Of a stretch of DNA of 64,000 nucleotides, positions 44,178 to 57,000 are shown piece by piece. Under the pieces are notes generated by a model, which was not told the DNA's origin, did no database searches, and worked only from the letters and a program-made list of their open reading frames with translations. Made by a program: the position numbers and the translations under genes. Origin of the DNA: Antedon mediterranea (lineage: Eukaryota; Echinodermata; Crinoidea; Comatulida; Antedonidae); contig NC_092676.1 of the NCBI RefSeq assembly GCF_964355755.1, forward strand, positions 23,542,288 through 23,606,287, written 5' to 3'. Numbering within the stretch: the first letter of the stretch is position 1; each line of letters opens with the position of its first letter.

Positions 44178-44520
44178 TCAAATATAAAACACCTTTATAC
44201 AATTCATGTATAGGCCTACTTCTAATTGGTGTGCAATCGCACATGACTCTATTAATATGCTAATATCGTAAATGGCGCGTTTCATAATGCTTATTATATT
44301 AGATGGCATAGCTACGCCAGGACTCGATATGTTTTTATATACTGGCGTCATGATGAATCCTTTCACAAAACAGACATTGCAGATTTTTACTCGTCGGTGG
44401 TGAATATTTCAAGGTATGTTCATAATTTATATAGGAATATAATGCTATCCGTATATAATTTTTGTTTATTAGGCCTACAATAGGCCTACTTATAATAATA
44501 AGTGCTGAAATAGAGGTGCA
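44178..44520 (+). promoter_or_regulatory. Duplicated promoter-like segment A
   Basis: Shares ordered blocks with 56630-57000: CTAATTGGTGTG, CGCACATGAC, ATATGCTAAT, GGCGCG, GAATCCTTTCACAAAA, CGGTGG and a donor-like TTCAAG/GTATGT at ~44414. The order, a POU-like ATGCTAAT, AT-rich spacer then a donor, could be a promoter plus non-coding first exon. A third partial copy (GCACATGATGTTATTGATAT then GCTAATATCG) is at ~45256-45285. Confidence 0.35.
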
Positions 44521-46080
44521 ATACTTTTTTTAACTTATGAAGATGGCTACATACAAAAAGGAGTCAATTCCACTATTTAAATTCAGAGATAATGTTTTTA
44601 TCATCTGAATTTTCTTTGCGTTGTTTAGGTCTATAGCATACATTGTGTTAAATCTCTATTTATCTATGATCTTTATACTATAATTTGATGTATTTTAGTT
44701 AAATTTATAGAGGAACCCTTATTACCTGTTCTTTTGTAATGAAAAACTGCACGGGTTGTCCTCTCTAAAGATTGTACCTGTCTTTTCCATACTATTTCTT
44801 TATTTATTTTTTAAGGCTCGCGCAACACAAAATGTTTGTCTTCATCTTTCCGGGCATCTGCCTTCATTCTTTGACCCAGTATCATTATTATTATATTCAT
44901 AGTATTTTTCCTCATTTTTTACAATTTCATCGAAAAGGTTTCAACGCAAAAATAAATACAATACATTTAATCGATAAGTTCGTTTTATGAACCTTGATGT
45001 ACATGAATAAAATGTTTAGATTGCCTTTGTACAGTTTTAATGTTTTACATGACAAAAATTGTATTTGAAAATATGCACCTGTATTCGGTATATTATTCTG
45101 AAATCACAATTATTTTCAATACAACATATTACTACTGGAACTAAGGTAACTGTACGACTATAGAAATGAACCTTATTGCGTATTCAGGACACGGCGCGTG
45201 AACAAAATTTATGGGGTGTGGTACATTACTACTTTTGATTTGTTTTCCGAGGCACATGATGTTATTGATATGCTAATATCGTGAAGTGAATTAAGGGTAA
45301 CTTTACAAATGTGAAATCTGCTTTGTATGCCTGCTTAGCAAGGGGCCGAATTTATCAAGCATGTACATAGCCTGAATAGTACAAAGACAATTAAGGCCCA
45401 TTTACACTAGGACGATAAAAATCGACGATAAATAGATAAAACAACGTTTTAGTTCCGTCACTTATAATAAAATAGCGAGGCGCTTATTTGATTTACAAAA
45501 GAATATGTAATGCTTATAATGCAATTGTGTTAATCTATATATAGCTTAGGCAATTTTTTAGTTTACTAATTTACACATGCTTTTTTCTTGTTAATCTGCT
45601 AATAATTTATTATTAATTATTTAAAGCCGAAATGAAAAGGTAATTATTATGAAGAAGAAAAAAATCGAAAAAGAACAAACACAGTATCGTTTAAAATATG
45701 TTTTTCGAATTGATCGAGCAAATATATTGTTCATAACATCGGTATGCATGTGCCTAATTATTCAAATAAACATTTATTCCATAAAGCTGTTTATATTTAT
45801 GAACAGAACATCATTAAAAGTTATGGAAAAGAGAATCAAAGCTTTTAAGAAGAGACCCTCAAAAACAATTAAGCAATTATATATAATATAAATACAACAG
45901 GCAAAGAACATTAATTCTAAACCGAACTCGATTGGATAGCGACTCTTTAACATTCTCGGCGTGTTACGGCGGAACAGCACTAGTCCTCAGTTGTACGCAC
46001 GCGCAACAGAGATCAAATTGATACGCCCTCATCTTTCAGTATTTTTATTCACGAGGCGGGATCTCCGAAGAGATACTTTT
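44521..46080. other. Intergenic, no gene recognised
   Basis: AT-rich. SINE-tail sequence (CAGGCAAAGAACATTAATTC) appears at ~45898 and again at ~46096. The open frames have no family signal. Confidence 0.4.
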
Positions 46081-46159
46081 ATATATATAAACACAACAGG
46101 CAAAGAACATTAATTCTAAACCGCCCGATGATATACTGAAATTTAATTAATTAATTTGA

Positions 46160-46196
46160 AACGATTATATATATATATATATATATATATATTAGG
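46160..46196. repeat. (AT)n microsatellite
   Basis: About twelve AT dinucleotides adjoining a SINE tail. Confidence 0.9.
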
Positions 46197-46359
46197 CCTA
46201 TACTAAAATATTAACAATAAAGAAATTGAAAGAATGTTTCCATGTTCAATTGTTGTAAAATTGAGTAGAATTACGGAATACCGCTAGCAGATAATGAAGT
46301 ATGTTCAGTGTATTGAAAAGTGAAATTCTTTTTATTTAATAACCTTCTGTGTTTGTTAA

Positions 46360-46510
46360 GTGCTGTGATCTTTAAGGACGGGGTGTTTTGTTATGTAAAA
46401 CAAGGCCATATACATGGCTGCAGTCGCGTGCTCAAATTTGTTTACCGACCGACCGACCAACCGACCGACATAGTGAACTGTAGAGTCACGTTTGCACGCA
46501 ACTAAAAATA
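46360..46510. mobile_element. Dispersed element with a GACC/CCGA-repeat core, copy 1
   Basis: Blocks AACAAGGCCA, CAGTCGCGTGCT, ACCGACCGACCGACC, ACATAGTGAACTGTAGAGTC, then GCACGCAACTAAAAA. Related copies are at 47260-47410 and 47955-48040. Confidence 0.75.
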
Positions 46511-47259
46511 TTCGAAAAGAAAAAAAAATAACAGGAATAACAACAATAAAAACAAAACAAGAATAAATTACTTAAAGAAGATAGTAAGTGAAAAGTTGAC
46601 CAATAAAAGTTTAAAGCTGTATCCAAATAGTACAGTCACATATGTAAGGAAAACTAGCTCCATCTCGATATTTGTGCCAAAATAGATTTTATTGGCTAAA
46701 TTTGTTATTCTTGAGTTGCTGAATTTAAAAAAGTTAGGTGCCATTTGTTTCGACCACTCCTTCAGCCGCCATTTTGTATTTCAAAATGGCCGACATTCCA
46801 CACTAAACTTTGTCATCCATGGTATCATCGGAAAGTGAATGTAATACTGATCATTTTATCCCATTACATCCATATCAAAAAATGCATAGTTACATAGTTA
46901 TTTAACAATAAATCAAGTCACGTAACCAATAAAGGTCAAAAGGTCAACATTTTAATTTCCTCAAATACTTTACTGTTTGGTATCGTAGGATAGCTTTTTT
47001 TTTTATTCTGAATACAGTTTTACTAATATCTATTCAATTGTTTATTGTCATAATTTTCCAATTATGTAAATAAACTGTTTTTAAATGTACAATAAAAAAG
47101 GTCTCCTTCGTATTAAAATAAATACGGTTTTCTTATTGGTTTTACAATTCATTCAAATGTTGGTAACATTTATCTGGTTATAATAACAATTTCAGTGTGT
47201 GAAAATATTTTAGTATAAGTTTAGTTTAACTATCAAGATCCTCGATATGCCCGGTTTTC

Positions 47260-47410
47260 GCATTGCAAGTAAACAAGGCCAACAGCCATTAAGTCGCGTG
47301 CTACAATGCATAGTGATACCGGACCGACAGACAGACCGACAGACAGACCGACAGACAGACAGACCGACCGACCGACATAGTGAACTATACTGACCGAAAT
47401 TACTGAACAT
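47260..47410. mobile_element. Dispersed element with a GACC/CAGA-repeat core, copy 2
   Basis: AACAAGGCCAACAGCCATTA, AGTCGCGTGCTACAATGCAT, GTGATACCGGACCGACAGAC, a short tandem core and ACATAGTGAACTATA. Confidence 0.75.
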
Positions 47411-47954
47411 GATTAAAAATGTTGAAATGTTTAAAAACATTTATATTTTCTTAATTTACACGTGCGTAGCCTGTCACTTTTGACGTGCGTTATAACGTAA
47501 TTTCGAGTTGAAAAGGAAGTCAAGAAAACAGAAATCGGACAAAAAGAGTGCGCAATAACATTTAACGCGCAGTGCGCGCAAAAAAATATGCGCACTCATG
47601 GCAATTTTGTAAACGCTTAAAATTGCCTGAAACGTACTCTTATTTCATCGAAAATAAATTTTGAATATTTTAAGCGCGCGTACGCATGCGTTACATGCGC
47701 TACGCACGTAATTGTATTGCCATATGATGATTTATGCCCTGAAATTTATGAGTACCAAATTTTATTTAATTGTGATTCATGGTTGTGAAGATATGATTAC
47801 AAACGTGATTTCGTTAAATCGTGCGTAGACCGCGTAATTTTTTATTGCGCACCGTGAAAACATAACCACATCGATTCCTGGCCATAAGGAATATACTGTG
47901 AAAAATTGACCTAGCTAGATTAAACTGTGATATCAAGATAAGGTCAGAAAGCGA

Positions 47955-48042
47955 TAAAACGCATAGTGATACCGGACCGACAGACCGACAGACCGACCGA
48001 CATAGTGAACTATAGAGTCGCTTCCACGCGACTAAAAACAAG
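47955..48042. mobile_element. Dispersed element with a GACC/CAGA-repeat core, copy 3
   Basis: CGCATAGTGATACCGGACCG, a core of ACAGACCG repeats, CATAGTGAACTATAGAGTCG and CACGCGACTAAAAACA. It is the shortest copy. Confidence 0.75.
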
Positions 48043-48499
48043 ATCAAACAACCATTGCTTTGCAGGTAAATTAGTTGCAACGCAAACATGATCTTGGAGG
48101 TAAAGTAATTGATTTTAGTACCTTTATTTGAGCAAGTTCATACAACTACTACGGCAGAAACGTAACTTTGAAAAGTAATTTAGATTTCTCTTAATTATGC
48201 TAGTTAATGTAGTTTTATTTATAACTATATCCAGTGCAGTGGCGTCTATGTCGCTATTTTTCCAACATGGTTTTCTGCAAATAGCATGGTTGCATGTTGT
48301 AAGCCTAGGCCTATACTGTATATATATAAAGTAAATCGATAAAAAAAGTTGTTGCTTATTTAAATTAATTTATGTACACATTCTTATATTATAAATATAT
48401 ATTGGATATTTGTGTGACCATAAAGGCAGGATAGAAAGCAGCTCATCTATACTGTGTATAAGTAGTCGAATAATCTTCCACCGTTTCAGATGATAACAT

Positions 48500-48930
48500 A
48501 ATTATTGAATATACAATTAAATCGGTGGCATATGCCCATACTCATAAGAATACAAATACTAACAACAAACGGATGCAATGGGATCATGCCCAAGAACAAG
48601 CCTCTAAAAGATTTTATTATAATGCTATTAAAGACTGGAATGATCTACCTTCCGATATCAAGAGTATACACAAATTAATTGAATATAAACGTGCGTTAAA
48701 GGTTCACTTTGGTATTGTGCATTAACCATGCTGATGATGATTGTTGTATTTTGTATATGGATGTTTTCGTTTATTGTATTAGTATGCATTTATGATGTAC
48801 ACATTATTATCTAACTTGCTTGTTTAAAGGACCCCATTGGAATTAAGCTGTTTCAGCTTTATGGGTCATCCTGGTATTTTTGTTGTATTTCTTGAGTACC
48901 GAATAAAACAAACAAACAAACAATAAAATA
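48500..48930 (+). pseudogene. 3' end of a non-LTR retrotransposon (ORF2 C-terminus plus tail)
   Basis: The frame ending at 48725 reads FYYNAIKDWNDLPSDIKSIH then KLIEYKRALKVHF and stop, the typical C-terminal signature of jockey/CR1-type reverse transcriptase ORFs. About 180 bases of 3' UTR follow, ending in AATAAAACAAACAAACAAAC. No reverse transcriptase core lies upstream, so it is a 5'-truncated insertion. Confidence 0.8.
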
Positions 48931-49281
48931 ATAATAATTCAAAACGCATCGATGACTGAAAAGCCGATTCCATCCCCTACCGGTGTGTGGTCGCAAAAAA
49001 ACAAAAAAACACTACATTTTTGATAAATATAACTGAGACATGCAGTAAAAGTAACAAAATTAAAATACAAATTTATAAAAGGGAATTCAATAACATAAAT
49101 CGTTACATACGGTACATATTTATAAAGTATCTGTAGTTAAAAGATTTCGTTTTTCTCAAACTAATTTGAATATTATTGCTGGAAAGTGGATATTGTTTCC
49201 ATTTTTTCCGATAAGTTCTTAAAGTTAAGTTACCACAAACAAGTATAGTTTGATTAATTATTCTATGTGACTTTTGATAAC

Positions 49282-50607
49282 TAGATGGTACGCTCGCTTC
49301 GCTCGCGTACCATCTAGGTCGTGCCCACAGATGGTTCTCGAATACACAGTAATTTCAGCGTAACAAAACTGGCGATTTCAATTGTACGTACCGCAGGACT
49401 ATAAGACATTGTCGTTTACAGAAACGAATAAATAGACACGATGATTTATGTAGTCAACTAAAATTAGCACCCTGGGAATTACTTCCGAAGGAGAAACTTA
49501 TCACAAAATGAGTCCAAATTTTTGATTTGGACTCATTTAAAGAAACCCAATTTGTGTTTTGTATGTAACATTAGGGTTGAGGGATGGGGGAAGAAGATAG
49601 GTACAAAGAGGAAAAATTTTAAATATATTCTTTATCCACTCAGTAACGAAATATTTTGTTCATGTTTTGTTGGCCTATAAATAATATACCTCTAAATACA
49701 GTAAACCATTTGCGATTTAATACTTTGTTAAAACTGTCACTGTCATAATCGATTGAAATATTAAAGTACATGTCACGATACACCACTACGACGTTTATAT
49801 TATTGGTAATTATTAATTAATACAAACGTTGAGAAGGAACTGTCAGTATAAAGTTTATTTGTATATAATAATGTGTTTATATATCTAACAGTAGAACAGT
49901 AGAGCCTAACCACAATCTCAGTAATAAAGTTTGTTTGTATATATTTTTATATTACATCTAACAGTACGAACATTCACAGTAAGAAATGTTCGATTCAAAT
50001 GAGGACCAAAAATAGTTAATAGGTATTTACAGTATTGTCAAAGTATTGCAAGTTTATTCTCAAAGGGCCCATATATTTACCTCCGTATGTGTTACACCAA
50101 GGGCTCATAAATTTACCTACTTGTGTTAAACCAAACTCTGGCAGACTGAGAGATTGGGATGTTCCATTCATCGCAAATCAATACATTTGTATAATCTTAT
50201 ATTAAATCTATCAAAATAGTATTTTTTAAAGAAAATCGGCCTGTCTTCAACATTATGATGCTGTACTCTAGCTGTTCAACCGGTTTTCAGCTATTAAAAA
50301 CCATTATCGTAGGAGGAGATAGGAAAATGCGAAGCCTCCTCGCATTTTTGTGGCGGGTATTTTTCAAGATGGACATCCATTAGACAGTGTATACCACGAT
50401 CGGAAAACACTCCTATTTGGGGCAAATCGTTGAACCTAAATTCGTTTTAATCGTCAATAACTAATTATCTAACTTAATTTAATTAGTAAACAGGGTTACA
50501 TCAGGTGGTTAAAATCAGTACCGAAAGTACGAACCAACTTTATATACCATCGAGTAAAAATTCTAGAAGTAAGGCGCGATTTACCGAATTTTGCCCTTAC
50601 GTAAATT

Positions 50608-50616
<9 letters not shown>
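49282..50616 (-). mobile_element. Element family H, copy 1 (palindromic end, ~1.3 kb)
   Basis: One end is TAGATGGTAC, GCTCGCTTCGCTCGC, GTACCATCTA (49282-49316), an 11-bp stem with a GC-rich loop. The other end is CTTACGTAAATTTATATATA (to 50616), followed by an AT run. In minus orientation it runs from TATATATAAATTTACG to a hairpin directly followed by CTAG. No open frame of note. The layout resembles a non-autonomous Helitron/Helentron-type element, but this is inference. Confidence 0.7.

Positions 50617-50640
<24 letters not shown>
50617..50640. repeat. (AT)n microsatellite at an element H junction
   Basis: About eleven AT dinucleotides between element copies. Confidence 0.85.
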
Positions 50641-52073
50641 ATTAATACAAACGTTGAGAAGGAACTGTCAGTATAAAGTTTATTTGTATATAATAATGTG
50701 TATTTACAGTATTGTCAAAGTATTGCAAGAAGTTTATTCTCAAAGGGCCCATATATTTACCTACCGTATGTGTTAAACCAAGGGCTTCGCTCGCGTACCG
50801 TCTAGGTCGTGCCCACAGATGGTTCTCGAATACACAGTATTTTCCAGCGAGAAAAAAATGGAGATTTCAAATGTACGTAGGCCTACTGCAGGACTATAAT
50901 ACATTGTCGTTTACAGAAACGAATAAATATACACGATGATTTATGTAGTCAGCTAAAATTAGCACCCTGGGAATTACTTCCGAGAAGGAAACAAAATGAG
51001 TCAAATTTTTTTATTTGGACTCATTATTAAACAAACCCAATTTGTGTTTTGTATGTAACATTAAGGGTTGAGGGATGGGAGAAGAAGATAGGTACAAAGA
51101 GGAAACATTTTAAAATATATTCTTATCCACTCAGTAACGAAATATTGTTTTTAATGTTTTATAGGCCTATAAATAATATACCAATAAATACAGTAAAACA
51201 TTTACGATTTAATACTTTGTTAAAACTCTCACTGTCATAGTCGATTGAAATAGTAAAGTACATGTAACGATGCACCACTACGTACGTTTATATATTTTTA
51301 AATTATTAATTAATACAAACGTTGAGAAGCAACTGTCAGTAATAACGTTTATTTATTTGTATATTATATGTTTATAATCTAACAGTAGGGCCTACCCACA
51401 CTCACAGTAGTAAAGTTTATTTGTATATTTGTTTATATTATATCTAACAGTACCAACACTCACAGTAAGAAATTTGCGATTCAAATTGCGATCAAAAGTG
51501 GTTAATACCTTAACAGTATTGTACAGCATTGCAATACTATTATGTTTATTCTCCAAGGTGGCCCATAAATCTAAATCTATACCTCTATGGTTAAACCAAA
51601 TAATTTGGAATGTTCCATTCATCGCAAATCAATACATTTGTATAAACGTATATTAAATCTATCAAAATAGTATTTTTTTAAAGAAAATCGGCCTGTCTTC
51701 AACATTATGATGCTGTACTCGAGCTGTTCAACCGGTTTTCAGCCATTAAAAACAATTATCGTAGGAGGAGATAGGAAAATGCGAAGCATCCTCGTATTAT
51801 CGTCTGCGGGTATTTTTCAAGACGGACATCCATTAGACAGTGTATACCACGATCGAAAAACACCCCTATTTGGGGCAAATCGTTGAACCTAAATTCGTTT
51901 TAATCGTCAATAACTAATTATCGAACTCAATTTAATTAGTAAACAGGGTTACATCAGGCGGTTAAAATCAGTACCGAAAGTACGAACCCACTTTATATAC
52001 CATCGAGTAAACATTCTAGAAGTAACGCGCGATTTATCGAATTTTGCCCTTACGTAAATTTATATATAGATAT
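50640..52073 (-). mobile_element. Element family H, copy 2 (rearranged)
   Basis: 50783-52073 matches copy 1 closely from a truncated hairpin (GGCTTCGCTCGCGTACCGTC) to TTACGTAAATTTATATATAG. 50640-50782 is made of two internal pieces of the same element (matching ~49810-49873 and ~50022-50105) joined to the hairpin, so the copy is internally rearranged. Confidence 0.7.
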
Positions 52074-52280
52074 CATAATGGATTTGATGCAGCAACGGTC
52101 GCTGTACAGGTAGTTCAAAATACGGAAGTGGAACGACATTGCCACGTCAGCCAATCAGCGACTCACAACAGTTACCGAAGATTCAGCCAATCAAATCTAA
52201 GTCCAAGCTTGTTAATTTTTTAGTGAAATATGTTACGATAATTATCAAAGCCATTATGGCATATGCATAATTGATAACAA

Positions 52281-52905
52281 CTCGCTTCGCTCGCGTACCA
52301 TCTAGGTCATGCCCACAGATTGTTCTCGAATACATAATAATTTCAGCGTTAAAAAACTGGCGATTTCAAATGTACGTACCGCAGGACAATAATACATGTC
52401 GTTTACAGGAACGAATAAATAGACACTGTGATTTATGTACTCAACTAAAATTAGCACCCTGGGAATTACTTCCGAAAGAGAAACTTGAGAAAATGAGACC
52501 AATTGTTTAAGTCAAATTTAAACAAACTTAATTTGTGTTTTGTATGTAACATTAGGGCTGAGGGATGGGGAAGGGGAAAGGGATGGGGAAGAAGATGGGT
52601 GCAAAGAGGAACAATTTATAAATATATTCTTTGTCCATTTAGTAATGAAATATTAATTGTTTTCACGTTTTACAAATAATATACCACTAAACACATTGCG
52701 ATGTAATACTTTGTTGAAACTATCACCGTCCTAGTCGATTGAAATAGTACAGTACATGTAACGATACATCACTACGACGTGTATGTTTATATAATGTAAA
52801 ACAATTTGTGAAAACCACCTCTATTCGGGGAAAATCATAAATTTGATTTAATCGTCAATAAATATTAAATTATCTAACTCAACTTAAATAGTAAGCCTAA
52901 TGGTT
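52281..52905 (-). mobile_element. Element family H, copy 3 (partial)
   Basis: Begins at CTCGCTTCGCTCGCGTACCA. It follows copies 1 and 2 through CCTGGGAATTACTTCCGAA, with lower similarity beyond ~52800. It contains a 79-codon frame that is broken in the other copies. Confidence 0.65.
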
Positions 52906-53845
52906 TTCAATTGTTTCTTAGAGCCAATTCATACTTAAGTTGGTTCCTACCCTACCCACCAAAGTTGTTCTGCGTTTAGGGCATGTGATGCACCGTAGGC
53001 CTATCCTCTACTGGCTTAACAACGCTACTCATGCCAGTGAGGGAAGGGTGATGATGTGGGTGGTTTAACTGCAATAATAAAGATTTGTACATAATATACG
53101 GCGACTGAAAACGCTAGCTCATTATCCGTTTAAAAAAAAATTATATCCAACCTCTACAGCACAGATTGAAACAAGAAATATTTCTTACAAAAAACGCTGC
53201 TCGCTTATTGAAAAATATTTTTTATTTCAAAAGTTTTTTAATGTGTCATTTTATTGTCACATAATAGTTATTTTACCTGAAAAAAATGTAATTTAAAGCA
53301 ACAAATACTTAAATTGTCTGTCAGACAATGGTTTTTGGGTTTCTTTTCTTTTTTTATATGTGAATAAATATTATATTTTTGTTACAACAGAAGTGAATAC
53401 TAAATTTCTGTTACTTTTGTTAATTTTATTGCTAAGGTCAAATCTGGGGGTCACTTCATCACCCTAGATATTTCAATTGTGAAGTATCCTATTACAAACA
53501 CAAACTTTATTGGACGGTTTCGATAATAATTCAATGAATATCTGACAGTGAATATACCAGAAATGCTTAGGGATTTGTAATTTTAGCATGACATGTCCTA
53601 ATAGACTCTTTCCCAGACGTTTTTTGGGTCTACTGTAGCAGCTGGAATCAATAAATCATAGTGGAGTTTCCATTTTCACAAAACTGTCTGTCCTTAGAAC
53701 TATAACTGCTGCTTGCTTTAGCTTCTGATTGAGTAGTCCTAATGGGACGTAGCGGGCTAGAGCAGCAGCGTGAAAAAAATGGATCGAATTTCTGTTATGA
53801 GTATACAGTACTTGCTTTTACGACGCCTGAGGGAATAGACACTTG
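52906..53845. other. Intergenic, nothing recognised
   Basis: AT-rich sequence between element H copies, with no supported gene or repeat. Confidence 0.4.
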
Positions 53846-53856
53846 TGGAACAGAGA

Positions 53857-54317
53857 TTGGAATACTCCATTCATCGCAAATCAATACATTTGTATAAACG
53901 TATATTAAATCTATCAAAATATTATTTTTTAAAGAAAATCGGCCTGTCTTCAACATTATGATGCTGTACTCGAGCTGTTCAGCCGGTTTTCAGCCATTAA
54001 AAACAATTATCGTAGGAGGAGATAGGAAAATGCGAAGCATCCTCGTATTATTGCCTGCGGGTATTTTTCAAGACGGACATCCATTAGACAGTGTATACCA
54101 CGATCGAAAAACACCCCTATTTTGGGCAAATCGTTGAACCTAAATTCGTTTTAATTGTCAATAACTAATTATCTAACTAAATTTAATTCGTAAACAGGGT
54201 TACATCAGGTGGTTAAAATCAGTACCTAGATAACCAACTTTATATACCATCGAGTAAACATTCTAGAAATAACGCGCGATTTACCGAATTTTGCCCTTAC
54301 ATAAATTTATATATAGA
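53857..54317 (-). mobile_element. Element family H, copy 4 (one end only)
   Basis: TCCATTCATCGCAAATCAAT through AAAGAAAATCGGCCTGTCTT, ATCGTAGGAGGAGATAGGAA and CATAAATTTATATATAGATT match copies 1 and 2. The hairpin half is absent. Confidence 0.75.
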
Positions 54318-55090
54318 TTCTGACATAGGCGAGCACAATGCAAAAACTTCGGTACAAATCTCCGCCTTGGATACCTACCTTATCTATCAGAGATGTACCG
54401 CGAAACGTAGATTTGATAACATTAGTTTTCACATCGACGCTATTGTTCCATATTTCTATCTTAGGAAGATATTATAAAGGGTTTTATAAGAAATTTTCTG
54501 ATTTCAATCGGTAAATTTTAACTCTATGCGCGGTAGAAGTAATTTTCGGGTTCACAGTAAGGTGTTGGTTTCAACCAGGGAGTTGTAAAACAACTACCTG
54601 TTTCAACTAAGTTGGCCGTTGGTGCTTGGTGGCGATAGCCATTTTGTTTTTTTGTTTATTTTCGGACCGCGCGTGTGAAGGTATATAATAGTAGTACATA
54701 AACCCCGATAGCCGAGTTGTTGAGTAAGCTGCCAAGACTTTATGTATACTGTGCGCTATCTGTGTCCCGTCAGGATCCTGGGATACTGCCCATGTTGCAA
54801 GCCGTCTAAAACGTCTTTCTTCTTAGGCCACTGTATCGCGGAATAATGTATTCATTATACCAATTAGGATGGTATTTATTTGAATAAACGCTCGGAACAC
54901 CTCCCCAATAAAACATCATCTAAAATAATTATCTCGCTACTCAACCCCACCCCAAATACATCTAATAAACGCCCATCCACAATATTATATTTATAACCCA
55001 ATTATACTATTTTTAGTAGATTTCTTCGGACTGTTATCTACAATTTACCAAGCATTTGTTATTCTTTTTTACCACTTTTCATATCTACAA

Positions 55091-55521
55091 TAAACACTAT
55101 ACGCCTAAAACGCTATTAATCATCTAAGACACTTAGGTTAGTGAGGACGTTTAGTTTTACGAATATCAAAAGCATTTAAATAATGGTAACCGACCGAAAT
55201 TGTCCAGGCCAGAATGTCCTTCTAAAACTGTTTACGTCCCGAGTCATTATCATTCCGAGAACCATCGTCTACACTTCCTAGAGGGGGAGCGAGCGAATAA
55301 ACACTATACGCCTAAAACGCTATTAATCATCTAAGACACTTAGGTTAGTGAGGAAGTTTAGTTTTACGAATATCAAAAGCATTTAAATAATGGTAACCGA
55401 CCGAAATTGTCCAGGCCAGAATGTCCTTCTAAAACTGTTTACGTCCCGAGTCATTATCATTCCGAGAACCATCGTCTACACTTCCTAGAGGGGGAGCGAG
55501 CGAAGCGAGCTCACCCTCTAG
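55091..55521 (+). mobile_element. 207-bp tandem duplication ending in a GC-rich palindrome
   Basis: TAAACACTATACGCCTAAAA... is present at 55091 and again at 55298 with almost no differences. The second copy ends in CTAGAGGGGGAGCGAGCGAA then GCGAGCTCACCCTCTAG (55485-55521), a palindrome with the same GCGAGCGAAGCGAGC core as element H. The first copy ends part-way through that palindrome (GAGCGAGCGAA). Confidence 0.8.
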
Positions 55522-55924
55522 TAATATAAAACAATACTATTATTGGCATACAATTGATAATATTATTAAGTCTGGTACGCGTCTATTTCAAATATTATAC
55601 TAATAATCGTCTTATTCAAAAGCGATATATCGATCGAGCACAAATATCCAACAGATAGCGGTTGTTGTTCAAACAGAGGCAGTTTATAAATGTTAATAAT
55701 TATTCATACAGAATCGTTGGACGCCATTGTGCATTGAGTTTTACCACGGAAGAGTGGTATCGCGGAATAATGTATTAATTAATCACACTACACAATGTTA
55801 GTGTGGTCGAATTAAACATTAAAAGAGTAACGGCGATCAATTAATGATATTCATACTTTATATTCGATATTTCATCATATCATTTTTTGATCAAACACGT
55901 ATGGAAACATTAGAATATTGATCT

Positions 55925-56085
55925 AACCGGGTACCCATTTATACACCTGGGTGGAGAGCGACAAACGCAAGTAAAGTATCTTGCCTAGGAATATAAGCAA
56001 TGCGGCGAGAGTTGCATTCGAACCTGGGTCTCACATCAGTAGTCCAACGTCCAACACCCTGCGCCACACGCCCTCACGTATATGA
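55925..56085 (-). repeat. SINE-like repeat with tRNA-like head
   Basis: Contains ACCCATTTATACACCTGGGT then GGAGAG, GTAAAGTATCTTGCC, a B box on the minus strand (GGTTCGAATGC) and an A-box-like GTGTGGCGCAGGGTG. The order is that of widespread invertebrate tRNA-derived SINEs. Confidence 0.65.
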
Positions 56086-56629
56086 CATTTGTTTTTTTAG
56101 ATTCTTGTATGATCATAATATTACCTAGTGAAGAGCAATGTACAATCTTAATGTGGTCGAATTATAAGAGTAATGACAATTATTTATTGATAATATTCAT
56201 ACTTAATATAAGTTATTTATTTTTTTAACTGTTGTATACGACTTTTGGGGATATTGTATTAAAACTATCAGGGCTGTGATTAATTGTCCAAGAGGCAATA
56301 TTTTTTAGTTATTTTGATATGTAGCTTATCTTTATTTTAAAACTACATTGTACATTAACTTTCTTTCTTTTTTATTTGTTTGTAACAAATTAGCTTATTT
56401 GTTGGTCGTTTCCCCGTCTTCCTTTTTTTTATTTTGTAAAATTTGTACCCTTAGGAAAAACAAGATATTTTCTTTTATGTAATTTGGGGTCTCTTCCTTC
56501 CTGGGACCCTATTAAACATTGTAAATACCATACTACTATCCTTTTACTATGATTTTGATAAATAAAGGTTTTCGTATTCGTCTTATATTTAATACGCTCC
56601 AATGCACTTTAGGGAGAAACACACATTTA

Positions 56630-57000
56630 CAATACCCACCTGGATTCCTGATTGGCGTGACACCGCACATGACGTTAATGATATGCTAATTGTAAAGCGC
56701 GCGTCCACATTATATTACATTATAATATTATATTATAATATTATTATTATTATATTATTATTGTTATTATTAATATTATATGTTTCTACGTTGGAATTAT
56801 TAATTACGGCCTATTAAGCCAGAACAACGATACTTGTGAATACAGTACGGCGTTGCGACGAATCTTTTCACAAAAAGAGATTTCATTTCGGTGGGCATTT
56901 TAACAAAAGGTAGGTTCACACGTTATTAGGGCCTATGCCTATTTATGTTAAACATACATAATTCTTTGTTTGATATCATGTGCTGAAATACTAATAAATG
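56630..57000 (+). promoter_or_regulatory. Duplicated promoter-like segment B, possible first exon for the sialyltransferase gene
   Basis: Collinear with 44178-44520 (CTGATTGGCGTG, CGCACATGAC, GATATGCTAATTG, GCGCGCG, GAATCTTTTCACAAAA, CGGTGGGCATTTT). It ends in a donor-like ACAAAAG/GTAGGT at ~56909. The first coding exon of the downstream gene is preceded by an acceptor (TTTATGTTTTAG at ~60005), which implies an upstream untranslated exon. The link between the two is inference. Confidence 0.35.

Noticed and set aside
47459-47715. GCGC-rich stretch as a CpG-island promoter
   Set aside because: The motifs (GCGCACGT, GCGCGCGTACGCATGCG) look like dispersed repeat debris beside other repeats, and no gene start is near.
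52271-52510. 79-codon frame with KNWRFQMYVPQ...LAPWELLPKEKL
   Set aside because: The equivalent frame is broken by stops or shifts in the sister element copies at 49300 and 50800, and no family was recognised.
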